DNA of 64,000 bases from Salinibacterium sp. GTDB taxonomy: Bacteria; Actinomycetota; Actinomycetes; Actinomycetales; Microbacteriaceae. Position numbers and translations under genes: made by a program. Location of the stretch: contig JANXVG010000017.1 in the NCBI GenBank assembly GCA_025351795.1, positions 1-64,000 of the forward strand, read 5' to 3'. A model generated the notes under the pieces. It did not search any database. It saw nothing but the letters and a program-made list of their open reading frames with translations, and was not told where the DNA came from. Shown one piece after another: positions 52,124-60,331 of this stretch; within the stretch, counting starts at the first letter, position 1, and each line of letters opens with the position of its first letter.

Positions 52124-53572
52124 TCACCCGATGTACGACATCACGTGTTTAACTCGCGTGTAGTCCTCAAAGCCGTAGCTGGAGAGGTCTTTGCCATAAC
52201 CGGAGTGCTTGAAACCGCCGTGCGGCATCTCAGCCACGATCGGAATGTGGGTGTTGATCCACACACAGCCGAAGTCGAGATGTTTAGCGAAACGCATCGC
52301 GCGCGAATGGTCTCTCGTCCAGACGCTCGAGGCGAGCCCGTACGGAACACCGTTGGCCCACTCGAGGGCTTGCGTCTCATCCGTGAACTTCTGCACGGTG
52401 ATCACCGGACCGAAGATTTCGTTCTGGATAGCGTCATCGGTCTGCCTGAGCCCAGACACGATGGTGGCTTGGTAGTAGTAGCCCGATGAGCCTTGGCGGT
52501 GACCACCCAGCTCGACTTTCGCGTTCGACGGTAGCGCGTCGACCAGCCTCGAAACCCGCTCAAGTTGGCTCGCATTGTTGACCGGACCAAACAATATTCC
52601 GTCTTGATCCGGGGCGCCGGTTCTCGCATTTTCTGTCGCGAATGCAACCAGCGCCGCCACGAACTCGTTATGGATGTTGGCGTGCACGAGAACTCGCGTT
52701 GCAGCTGTGCAGTCCTGACCCGCATTGAAATAGCCGGCAGTGACGATACCCGCAACGGCCGACTCGATGTCTGCGTCGTCGAACACGATCACCGGCGCCT
52801 TGCCACCGAGCTCGAGGTGTACGCGCTTCAAGTCGTTCGCCGCGGCCTTGGCCACTTCCATACCCGCGCGCACCGAGCCGGTGATCGATACCATCTGCGG
52901 AATCGGACTGTCGATCATCAACCCGCCAGTCGTGCGGTCGCCGGTGATCACGTTGAGCACGCCATTCGGCAGGAACTCGGCTGCAACCTCGGCCAACAGC
53001 AGAGTGGACGACGGCGTCGTGTCACTCGGCTTGAGCACCGTCGTATTACCCGCGGCAATTGCCGGCGCAATCTTCCATACCGCCATGTTGAGCGGGTAGT
53101 TCCACGGTGTTATCTGGCCGATGACACCGATCGGCTCGCGACGAATCGACGATGTGTGGTCTTTCATGTACTCACCCGTCGCCATGCCAGACAGATGCCG
53201 CGCCTCACCAGCGAAGAACCGCAATTGGTCTACCGAGAGCATGATCTCGTCTACCACGAGGGATGCGCGGGGCTTTCCGGTGTCCTTCGACTCGAGGTCG
53301 GCGAACTCTTCGGCGCGAGTCTCCATGGCGTCTGCAATGCGGAAGAGGGCGAGCTGGCGCTCCGCCGGGGTGGTCTCGCCCCAGACCTCGAATGCTGCAG
53401 CCGCTGCGTGGAAGGCGGCGTCGACATCCGCCTTTCCCGAGACCGGCGACGATGCGTATGTCTCTTCGGTCGCGGGGTCGATGACGTCAAACGCGCCATC
53501 GCCTTTCGCCGACACATACTCGCCGTTGATGAAGTTGCGGAACTGTGTTGTCGATGACCCGTCAGCGCTCAT
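52124..53572 (-). CDS. Aldehyde dehydrogenase, gamma-aminobutyraldehyde-type
   Basis: This 482-aa NAD(P)-dependent enzyme has the Rossmann segment ITPWNYPLNMAVWKIAPAI, the catalytic Glu motif LELGGKAPVIV and the catalytic Cys in FNAGQDCTAATRV, a sequence typical of aminobutyraldehyde dehydrogenases (PatD/PuuC-like). It would oxidise 4-aminobutanal from putrescine to GABA. Start ATG 53572 (MSADGSST); an ATG 16 codons earlier is possible. It is divergent from the Lrp-type regulator and its end abuts the leader of the FHA operon. Confidence 0.9.
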   Translation of the reverse strand: MSADGSSTTQFRNFINGEYVSAKGDGAFDVIDPATEETYASSPVSGKADVDAAFHAAAAAFEVWGETTPAERQLALFRIADAMETRAEEFADLESKDTGKPRASLVVDEIMLSVDQLRFFAGEARHLSGMATGEYMKDHTSSIRREPIGVIGQITPWNYPLNMAVWKIAPAIAAGNTTVLKPSDTTPSSTLLLAEVAAEFLPNGVLNVITGDRTTGGLMIDSPIPQMVSITGSVRAGMEVAKAAANDLKRVHLELGGKAPVIVFDDADIESAVAGIVTAGYFNAGQDCTAATRVLVHANIHNEFVAALVAFATENARTGAPDQDGILFGPVNNASQLERVSRLVDALPSNAKVELGGHRQGSSGYYYQATIVSGLRQTDDAIQNEIFGPVITVQKFTDETQALEWANGVPYGLASSVWTRDHSRAMRFAKHLDFGCVWINTHIPIVAEMPHGGFKHSGYGKDLSSYGFEDYTRVKHVMSYIG

Positions 53573-53696
53573 GGTCACCATGGTACCGACTCGGTTCATG
53601 GGTTTTTGCGGGATGCACAACGGATTACGACTGTCAAAAAGTATCTTCGATTCGGATTCGCTTGTGAGTACCTCCTCCTACTGACAGAATCGAGCC

Positions 53697-54179
53697 ATGA
53701 GCCCCACCATCAGGCCCGCTCAGGCCAAGCCAACACAGCTCGACAACATTTCGAAGGCGATCATCGAGCAGCTACAGGCGGATGGGCGTCGCTCCTACGC
53801 CGAGATCGGCAAAGCCGTCGGGCTCAGCGAAGCAGCGGTGCGCCAACGTGTGCAGAAACTCACGGACTCGGGCGTCATGCAGGTCGTGGCCGTCACCGAT
53901 CCCATGCAGCTTGGTTTCTATCGGCAGGCGATGGTCGGAATCAGAGTGGATGGCGACACCACGATCGTCGCTGAGAAGCTCGGCCGCATTCCCGCCGTCG
54001 ACTACGTCGTGTTGACAGCCGGAAGCTTTGACATTCTCGCCGAAGTAGTCTGCGAAAACGATGAGGACCTCATCGAGCTGCTCAACAAACAGATCAGGGG
54101 AATCGCGGGTGTGCAGTCGACCGAAACTTTCGTCTACTTGAAGCTCGAAAAACAGTTCTACAACTGGGGTACGCGCTAA
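53697..54179 (+). CDS. Lrp/AsnC-family transcriptional regulator
   Basis: This 160-aa protein has an N-terminal helix-turn-helix (IIEQLQADGRRSYAEIG, then LSEAAVRQRVQKLTDSGVM) and a C-terminal RAM effector domain. Located between the divergent aldehyde dehydrogenase and the downstream aminotransferase, it is the likely amino-acid- or amine-responsive regulator of both. CAGAAT lies 6 nt before the ATG, so it may be leaderless. Confidence 0.94.
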   Translation: MSPTIRPAQAKPTQLDNISKAIIEQLQADGRRSYAEIGKAVGLSEAAVRQRVQKLTDSGVMQVVAVTDPMQLGFYRQAMVGIRVDGDTTIVAEKLGRIPAVDYVVLTAGSFDILAEVVCENDEDLIELLNKQIRGIAGVQSTETFVYLKLEKQFYNWGTR

Positions 54180-54210
54180 CCGCACGCCCCGCTAAAAGAA
54201 AGTACGTGTA

Positions 54211-55632
54211 ATGACTACGACCCACACCCCCGTCAGGGTCTACGACGAAACCGACCTTCAGCAGAAGGCAAAGGACCACCTGTGGATGCACTTCGCGCGC
54301 CAGTCTGTGATGGAAGATGGCCACGGCGTGCCCATCATTGTGAAGGGCGAAGGGCACCACATCTTCGATTCCACCGGTAAGAAGTACTTTGACGGACTTT
54401 CCGGGCTATTTGTGGTCAACGCTGGTCACGGCCGCAAACGCTTGGCCGAGGTAGCAGCCAAACAAGCCGAAGAACTTGCTTTCTTTCCGATTTGGTCGTA
54501 CGCCCATCCGAACGCGATCGAGCTGGCCGACCGGCTTGCTGACTACGCACCGGGCGATCTCAACCGAGTGTTCTTTTCCACGGGGGGCGGCGAGGCCGTC
54601 GAAACGGCGTTCAAACTTGCTAAGTACTACTGGAAGCTCCAGGGCCGGCCCACGAAGCACAAGGTAATTTCCCGTGCGGTCGCCTACCACGGCACTCCGC
54701 AGGGCGCGTTGGCAATTACCGGCATCCCGGCGATGAAGGAGATGTTTGAGCCTCTCGTGCCCGGCGGCTTCCGCGTACCGAACACCAACTTCTACCGCGC
54801 AGAGGAAATGGGCTTCGTCGCGAGCGCCGGGTCGACCGACCCCGAGACCGAGTTCGGCGTCTGGGCGGCAAACCGCATCGAAGAGATGATCCAGTTCGAA
54901 GGCCCAGAGACCGTCGCGGCTGTCTTCCTCGAGCCGGTGCAAAACTCGGGCGGATGCTTCCCACCGCCCGTGGGATACTTCCAGCGCGTGCGCGAAATTT
55001 GCGACCAGTACGACGTCTTGCTCGTCTCCGACGAGGTCATTTGCGCCTTCGGTCGCATCGGACACATGTTCGCCTGCGACGCGTACGGCTATGTGCCAGA
55101 CATGATCACCTGCGCGAAAGGCATGACGAGCGGATACTCCCCGATCGGCGCAACGATCGTCTCCGACAGAGTGTATGAGCCTTTCAAGCACGGCAATACG
55201 TCGTTCTACCATGGCTACACGTTCGGCGGACACCCCGTTTCATCCGCCGTCGCGCTCGCTAACCTCGACATCTTCGAGGAAGAAATGCTCAACGAGAATG
55301 TGCGTACCAACTCGCCGATCTTCCGGTCAACTCTCGAGAAGCTTAAGGACCTGCCAATCGTCGGTGACGTGCGTGGCGACGGGTACTTCTTCGGTATCGA
55401 GCTCGTCAAAGACAAGGTCACCAAGGAGACATTTACCGACGACGAGTCCGAGCGCTTGCTGCGCGGCTTTCTGTCAAAAGCGCTCTTCGACGCGGGGCTA
55501 TACTGCCGTGCTGACGACCGCGGTGACCCCGTAGTGCAGCTCGCCCCACCGCTCACTGTCGGTCCGGCCGAGTTCGACGAGATCGAGGGAATCTTGCGCA
55601 ACGTGCTCACGGAGGCGTGGACCAAGCTCTGA
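54211..55632 (+). CDS. Polyamine/putrescine-type aminotransferase (class III)
   Basis: This 473-aa PLP aminotransferase has VFFSTGGGEAVETAFKLAKYYW, SRAVAYHGTPQGALAITG, LVSDEVICAFGRIG, ITCAKGMTSGYSPIG with the PLP Lys, and FYHGYTFGGHPVSSA. The pattern is that of SpuC-like polyamine:pyruvate aminotransferases, which make 4-aminobutanal from putrescine with pyruvate as acceptor. Alanine formed could be handled by ald. It follows the Lrp gene by 31 bp and precedes the FAD oxidase. Confidence 0.87.
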   Translation: MTTTHTPVRVYDETDLQQKAKDHLWMHFARQSVMEDGHGVPIIVKGEGHHIFDSTGKKYFDGLSGLFVVNAGHGRKRLAEVAAKQAEELAFFPIWSYAHPNAIELADRLADYAPGDLNRVFFSTGGGEAVETAFKLAKYYWKLQGRPTKHKVISRAVAYHGTPQGALAITGIPAMKEMFEPLVPGGFRVPNTNFYRAEEMGFVASAGSTDPETEFGVWAANRIEEMIQFEGPETVAAVFLEPVQNSGGCFPPPVGYFQRVREICDQYDVLLVSDEVICAFGRIGHMFACDAYGYVPDMITCAKGMTSGYSPIGATIVSDRVYEPFKHGNTSFYHGYTFGGHPVSSAVALANLDIFEEEMLNENVRTNSPIFRSTLEKLKDLPIVGDVRGDGYFFGIELVKDKVTKETFTDDESERLLRGFLSKALFDAGLYCRADDRGDPVVQLAPPLTVGPAEFDEIEGILRNVLTEAWTKL

Positions 55633-55638
55633 CTACCG

Positions 55639-55707
55639 TCCGTTTTCAGGCTCACGCGCCAGGCTTTTGGATAGTGCAGGCGATGCGCGCGTGAGCCTGA
55701 AAACGGA
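55639..55707. repeat. Perfect 21-bp inverted repeat overlapping the oxidase start
   Basis: The 21 bp at 55639-55659 (core CCGTTTTCAGGCTCACGCGC) are repeated as an exact reverse complement at 55687-55707, separated by 27 bp. The right arm contains the GTG start (55691) and first codons of the FAD oxidase; the left arm is 6 bp after the aminotransferase stop. In RNA it would form a very stable hairpin hiding the start codon. Confidence 0.85.
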
Positions 55708-57064
55708 GGCAGAGTACCGCGGGTTGAGCTTCTGGCACGAGACGGTACCAGATGACCTGACACCGCGCGCCGCGCTTGCTGGCGACCGTGACGTTGATGT
55801 CGCGATCATCGGCGGCGGGCTCACCGGCCTGTGGACGGCATGGTATTTGCTCGAACACAATCCGAGGCTGACCATCGTTGTGCTCGAGAAGAACATCGCG
55901 GGCTTCGGTGCCTCCGGCCGCAACGGCGGGTGGTGCTCCGCACTATTCCCGCGATCCACGGCATCCCTGGCACGAACGCATGGCCGAGAGCACGCGCTCG
56001 CGATGCGACGGGCGATGGTCGCCACCGTAGACGAAGTCGGGCGAGTTGCTGCAGGCGCCGGGATCGACATCGACTACGCGAAGGGGGGCACCGTCGCATT
56101 CGCTCGCTCGAGAGTACAACTCGCGGCTGCCAAAGCCGACGTCGAGGAGGCACGCAGCTACGGGGTCGACGCACTCGAGCTATGGGCGGCTCATGACGTG
56201 AGGGCCAGCGGCGCTCTCGGTGCGACGTTCGATCCCGCTTGCGCGCGCATCCATCCCGCAAAGCTCGTGCGCGGACTCGCCCGAACCCTCGAGAACCGCG
56301 GTGTGCTGATCTACGAGCAGACCGAAGTACTCGGCTACTCGCCGCACGTCGTCGTCACGCAACACGGAACCGTGCACTGTGACAACTTCGTCGTAGCCAC
56401 CGAAGGGTATGGTGCGACGCTACGCGCGACGAGACGCGTGGTATTGCCGCTCTACTCGCTCATGATCGCGACGGAACCGCTCGCGGATGCGACGTGGGAT
56501 GAGATCGGAATACAACACGGACAGACCTTCACCGACTATCGCCATCTGCTCGTCTATGGCCAGCGCACGGCGGACAATCGCTTCGCGTTCGGCGGGCGAG
56601 GGGCTCGGTACCACTGGGGCAGCGCCATCAAGCCCGAGTACGACCATGTGTCGGCAGTCTTTCGGCGCTTGCGCCAGACGCTTGGTGAACTGTTCCCCAC
56701 AATCGGGGATGCAGCGGTCACTCACACCTGGGGTGGCCCGCTCGGCGTGCCGCGAGACTGGCACGCCACCGCGAGCTACGACCGCAAAAACGGTGTTGCC
56801 CGGGCTGGAGGGTACGTCGGCGATGGCCTGAGTACGACGAATCTGGCCGGTCGCACGCTCGCCGACCTGATAACCGGCACCGACTCGGAACTCGTTCGGC
56901 TGCCCTGGGTCAACCACGTGTCGCCGCGGTGGGAGCGGGAGCCACTGCGCTTCCTTGGGGCGAACGCCGGACTGTTGGCCATGGCGGTAGCCGATGCAGA
57001 GGAGACGATCACGAAGCGGCCGTCGCTCGTCGCCACGATCGTGGGGCCGTTCGTCGGACATTGA
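55691..57064 (+). CDS. FAD-dependent amine oxidoreductase (PuuB-like)
   Basis: This 457-aa flavoprotein of the DAO family has the FAD-binding VDVAIIGGGLTGLWTAWYLLEH (dinucleotide motif GGGLTG), GFGASGRNGGWC, and the C-terminal GGYVGDGLSTTNLAGRTLADL. It resembles gamma-glutamylputrescine oxidase PuuB and related amine oxidases, which release an aldehyde that the local dehydrogenase could oxidise. The start is GTG 55691 (MSLKTEAEYRG); a TTG eight codons upstream (55667) is possible. The start lies in a hairpin-forming inverted repeat, so translation may be restrained. No glutamylpolyamine synthetase is in view. Confidence 0.85.
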   Translation: MSLKTEAEYRGLSFWHETVPDDLTPRAALAGDRDVDVAIIGGGLTGLWTAWYLLEHNPRLTIVVLEKNIAGFGASGRNGGWCSALFPRSTASLARTHGREHALAMRRAMVATVDEVGRVAAGAGIDIDYAKGGTVAFARSRVQLAAAKADVEEARSYGVDALELWAAHDVRASGALGATFDPACARIHPAKLVRGLARTLENRGVLIYEQTEVLGYSPHVVVTQHGTVHCDNFVVATEGYGATLRATRRVVLPLYSLMIATEPLADATWDEIGIQHGQTFTDYRHLLVYGQRTADNRFAFGGRGARYHWGSAIKPEYDHVSAVFRRLRQTLGELFPTIGDAAVTHTWGGPLGVPRDWHATASYDRKNGVARAGGYVGDGLSTTNLAGRTLADLITGTDSELVRLPWVNHVSPRWEREPLRFLGANAGLLAMAVADAEETITKRPSLVATIVGPFVGH

Positions 57065-57146
57065 GTGGCAACGGACTCGCTCGCTGGCCGCGCAGGCGGG
57101 ATCAGCGGTCTGGGCAGACTCGGATATCAACAGTGGATGAATTGTT

Positions 57147-57175
57147 TTGACACTTCAGCCAGCTACGGAATATTT
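57147..57175 (+). promoter_or_regulatory. Promoter of the yceI-like gene
   Basis: TTGACA (57147-57152), a 17-nt spacer and ATATTT (57170-57175) precede the ATG at 57203 by about 27 nt, a regular housekeeping-type promoter. Confidence 0.5.
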
Positions 57176-57202
57176 CCCAGATGAATGCGCTTGCATGGAA
57201 CT

Positions 57203-57763
57203 ATGACTACTTCATCAACACTGTCCCACCCCGGTTACCTCGCCGGAACCTGGGTTCTCGACCCTACCCACTCCGACCTCTCTTTCACCGTCAAGCATCT
57301 CAAGATTACGAAGGTGCGCGGCACGTTCGAGAAATTCGACGTCACCATCGTGACGGCCGCTGACCCGAAAGACACGTCGATCGTGGCCACGATCGACGTG
57401 GCGTCGGTCAACACCAGGCAGGAGCAGCGTGACAACCATCTGCGCACGAGCGACTTCTTCAAGATAGACGAACATCCCACTATGACCTTCACGTCCACCG
57501 GGATCGACGCCACCGGCGATGACTTCACGATCGTCGGCGACCTCACCCTTCGCGGCGTTACGCAACCGGTCATTCTGACGGGTGTATTCGGTGGCATCCT
57601 GACTGACGACTACGGAAACACCAAGGCGGGAGCGAGTGCCAGCACCACGATTAATCGTCACGACTTTGGCGTGAGTTGGAATTCGGCGCTCGAAGCGGGT
57701 GGAATGACCCTCGGCGACGACGTGACCATCTCAATCGACCTTCAGGTGGTCCTACAGAAGTAG
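57203..57763 (+). CDS. YceI-family lipid-binding-fold protein
   Basis: This 186-aa protein has the YceI lipocalin-like barrel landmarks: AGTWVLDPTHSDLSFTVKHL near the N-terminus, ASVNTRQEQRDNHLRTSDFF, HPTMTFTST, GDLTLRGVTQPV and SASTTINRHDFGVSW. YceI proteins bind polyprenyl or other lipids. There is no signal peptide, so this copy is probably cytoplasmic or anchored otherwise. ATG 57203 matches the family N-terminus. It is followed by a terminator-type hairpin. Confidence 0.9.
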   Translation: MTTSSTLSHPGYLAGTWVLDPTHSDLSFTVKHLKITKVRGTFEKFDVTIVTAADPKDTSIVATIDVASVNTRQEQRDNHLRTSDFFKIDEHPTMTFTSTGIDATGDDFTIVGDLTLRGVTQPVILTGVFGGILTDDYGNTKAGASASTTINRHDFGVSWNSALEAGGMTLGDDVTISIDLQVVLQK

Positions 57764-57773
57764 CACGGCGCAT

Positions 57774-57812
57774 GAGGAAGGGCCCCCGTTCGCCGAGCGC
57801 GGGTCCTTCCTC
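57774..57812. terminator. Terminator-type hairpin after yceI
   Basis: GAGGAAGGGCCCCCG pairs with CGCGGGTCCTTCCTC (15 bp, one wobble and one mismatch) around a 9-nt loop. There is no long U-tail on either side. It lies between convergent genes and could stop transcription from both. Confidence 0.6.
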
Positions 57813-57997
57813 GCTTTCGGGATCTCCTCCGCGAGCGCCGCTGCGAACTGTGAGTTGTCGAGCGTAACCACGCGCCACCCTTCACGAGCAGGTCGTGGCC
57901 GGCTCTGCGGATGCCACGCCAAACTGAAGCAGGTTTGCCAGTGAGCCGAGTTGGGTGAGCGGTTGGAGCGGCACATGGGCAGTTCGACCGGTACTCG
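57813..57997. other. Intergenic, nothing clear
   Basis: Between the hairpin and the stop of the zinc-ribbon membrane gene I see only short frames without family features. Confidence 0.5.
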
Positions 57998-59044
57998 CTA
58001 TCCTCCGTACCGGTTCGATATTGCCACAATCGCAGCGATTTGAATGCCAACGCCCAGCACAGCGAGCCCGATGAACGCGTAACCGACGATGAGCGCGGCC
58101 ACAGCCTGGCCCGCACCTCGCTGCCGGGTCCGCCGAATCTGCGAACGACCTCTGTGCCCGAACACCAGAGCCAAGATGACGAGCACCGGGACTGCAAAAG
58201 ACAGCACACTCAGGAAGTGCAGGCCGCCGAACGCCGCTAGCAGTGACGCCAGCTCGACACCGACCGCCGTCATCGCGAAGATGAAGGCTAGTCGTGCAGG
58301 CGTGTTGACGTCACTCGTCGGCATTGCAGGTGGCTGGGCTTGCGCGGCGGCAGATGGCGTCTTCTCGAAAGCGACCGACAGCCCGACTGTGAGCCAGACC
58401 GACACGGCGAAAACGACATCCTGAATGGCAAGGTACCCGAGGTAGTTACTGCGAATACTCGGGATGAATTCGACCAGGGCACCAACGACTCCAACGAACA
58501 CGAGAACTAGCAGGCCGAAATATCCACGGCCACTGAACGGGCGTCCACAGGCCCAACTAACGAACAAAGTGAGGTAGGTGATGCCCAGCAGTAGCGCATT
58601 GTCGAAGCCGTTGAAGTCGACGATGCCCCCGAACTGCAGGAAAATCGCGATGCCGGTGTAGGTCAGTGCGAGGAGTGCGCCAAAGGTCTTACCCGTAGCT
58701 GGGGCGCGACCTGCTAAACCGGCGATGAGCGCGAAAAACCCCGTCAGACTGATCAGGACGATGGCGAGACCGCGGCCAAGGTACGGCAAGGATGTGCCCG
58801 CGCTGTAGACGGCATATTCGGCGAGAGTCGGGATCACCCCCGAGAGCAGGAAGAAGATAAGCGCGAACGCGCGAGGTGCGGTTGCGCCGACGGATGCCCG
58901 TGGTGCCGCGCTTGGTGCTTGTGGGTTGTGCATCGGGGCGATCGGCTGGGAGACGACCGTCGCAGCAGGTTGTGCTTGAGCACCACAACTCTCGCAATAC
59001 TTGCTACCAAGATTGGGAGTGCCACACTGAGGGCAGGGGTTCAC
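57998..59044 (-). CDS. Zinc-ribbon multi-pass membrane protein
   Basis: This 348-aa protein begins with a zinc ribbon (C4-X2-C7 and C17-X2-C20) joined by an Ala/Pro linker to about eight membrane helices. The last helices contain a basic RGRSQIRRTRQRG loop. No catalytic motif is seen. It is 3 bp downstream of the two-FHA protein and probably in the same transcript as the WXG100 genes. It may be a membrane component or regulator of the secretion module. Confidence 0.78.
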   Translation of the reverse strand: MNPCPQCGTPNLGSKYCESCGAQAQPAATVVSQPIAPMHNPQAPSAAPRASVGATAPRAFALIFFLLSGVIPTLAEYAVYSAGTSLPYLGRGLAIVLISLTGFFALIAGLAGRAPATGKTFGALLALTYTGIAIFLQFGGIVDFNGFDNALLLGITYLTLFVSWACGRPFSGRGYFGLLVLVFVGVVGALVEFIPSIRSNYLGYLAIQDVVFAVSVWLTVGLSVAFEKTPSAAAQAQPPAMPTSDVNTPARLAFIFAMTAVGVELASLLAAFGGLHFLSVLSFAVPVLVILALVFGHRGRSQIRRTRQRGAGQAVAALIVGYAFIGLAVLGVGIQIAAIVAISNRYGG

Positions 59045-59047
59045 AAG

Positions 59048-60331
59048 TCAGCTTTTCTCTACTGTCACCGCGAAGTCACCGAGTAGGACGGTTGACCCTG
59101 CCGGCACCGACGTGCGCGCGCCCGGCTCCACGTCGATCTCGCGACCGTCTGGAAGCTCGACATAGACCCCGTTGCTCGAGTGCAGATCGGTGACCCAGAG
59201 CCCTGTGGCGTCAGTCTCGAAAAGCGCGTGGGTCTTGGAAACCGTCTTCGTGGAGTCCACAACTGAGATCCGCGAGGCCCCCGACCAACGTGGATCGGCT
59301 GTTGCATCGCGTCCGATGAGCGCGGCAGCCCCCACGGTGTGCCGCTGACCGTCAGACAAGGTCAGGCTCCAACTACCGGAACTGCGACGACGGTTCGAGA
59401 CGCGTGTGGCCTCGATCTCTGAACTGGACTCCGCTTGCGGAGGTGGGGTGATCGCTCCGGGTGGAGCACTGATCATGAAAGGGTTGGCAGTCGCCTCAGG
59501 CGCCTGTACCGCGGGCTCCGGAGATGGGGTTGGGGTTCGGGTTGGGGTTCGCGTAGGAGGTGGCGGAGGTGGAGGGGGTGGGGGGGATGCCGCTGCGACG
59601 ATCATCGGCAGCGTGAAACCGCATTCACCACAGAAGGCGACCCCGACCCGTGCGGGGTTGCCACAGCTTGGACAGTTCATCGTTCCTCCCGGTGCAGGAT
59701 GTGCGCCCACAACGAGCGCACAGTTCCCTAACTGAATTGTGCTTCCATCCGTGATGACCACCTCTTGGTTCGGCGCGCATTCCTGCTCGATCCCTTCGGA
59801 CGTTACGACGACGGTTCCATTCGCGGATCCCATGTCGCGAACCAGCAAAGTATCACCGGAGACTGTCACCACGGCATGAACCTTCGACATGCTCGAATCC
59901 GCGTCTGTCACGGCGATCGCGTACCCAGACTCACCCCGGTCCATACCGGGATCACGCCCCACGATTGTGGTCGAAGCGAGTTGGTAGCGCGCACCGTTCC
60001 GTGCGACTAGTGCCCACGGAACAAAATCAACCGGTCGAGCAGCAAGATTCTGTGACTCGGGCGCCACCACCACGCGACCGACATCGAATGGACCGTCACT
60101 TTCGTTCGAAGCGGCGAACGGCTTGATCGGAGCAGGCTGCCATTGCACCGCTTTATTGGGATCTTTGTCCTTGTTCATTCTGGATCCGACGGCCATCAGA
60201 GCCACTCCAGTACCACCGAGCAGGATCAGCACCGGCACTGCGCTCGAGCGAAAACCAGTCCAGCCCCAGATAAGCATTACCGCGACCAGCAGGGCACCGA
60301 GTATGAAGAGTGCCAGCCCGGCGCGCTTCAC
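59048..60331 (-). CDS. Membrane protein with two FHA domains and a zinc ribbon
   Basis: This 427-aa protein has two N-terminal membrane helices (residues 1-50), FHA domain 1 (about 120-200, SMSKVHAVV and SANGTVVV), a zinc ribbon CPSCG...FCGECG (about 218-235), a Pro-rich hinge with PPPPPPPP and TRTPTRTP, and FHA domain 2 (about 325-425, VSKTHALFE and SSNGVYVE). It could recognise two phosphothreonine partners. Its start overlaps the next FHA protein's stop by 4 bp. The domain set repeats that of the 37.5-38.4 kb protein. Confidence 0.88.
   Translation of the reverse strand: MKRAGLALFILGALLVAVMLIWGWTGFRSSAVPVLILLGGTGVALMAVGSRMNKDKDPNKAVQWQPAPIKPFAASNESDGPFDVGRVVVAPESQNLAARPVDFVPWALVARNGARYQLASTTIVGRDPGMDRGESGYAIAVTDADSSMSKVHAVVTVSGDTLLVRDMGSANGTVVVTSEGIEQECAPNQEVVITDGSTIQLGNCALVVGAHPAPGGTMNCPSCGNPARVGVAFCGECGFTLPMIVAAASPPPPPPPPPPTRTPTRTPTPSPEPAVQAPEATANPFMISAPPGAITPPPQAESSSEIEATRVSNRRRSSGSWSLTLSDGQRHTVGAAALIGRDATADPRWSGASRISVVDSTKTVSKTHALFETDATGLWVTDLHSSNGVYVELPDGREIDVEPGARTSVPAGSTVLLGDFAVTVEKS
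59525..59590 (-). repeat. Low-complexity proline-codon tract
   Basis: A stretch of CCACCC/CCCC-type triplets and a repeated GAACCCCAACCC-like unit (minus strand) encodes the poly-proline and TRTPTRTP hinge of the two-FHA protein. It is a likely slippage site. Confidence 0.7.

Noticed and set aside
52565-53557. 330-codon plus-strand frame opposite the aldehyde dehydrogenase
   Set aside because: Arg/His-rich shadow of a well-conserved enzyme gene.
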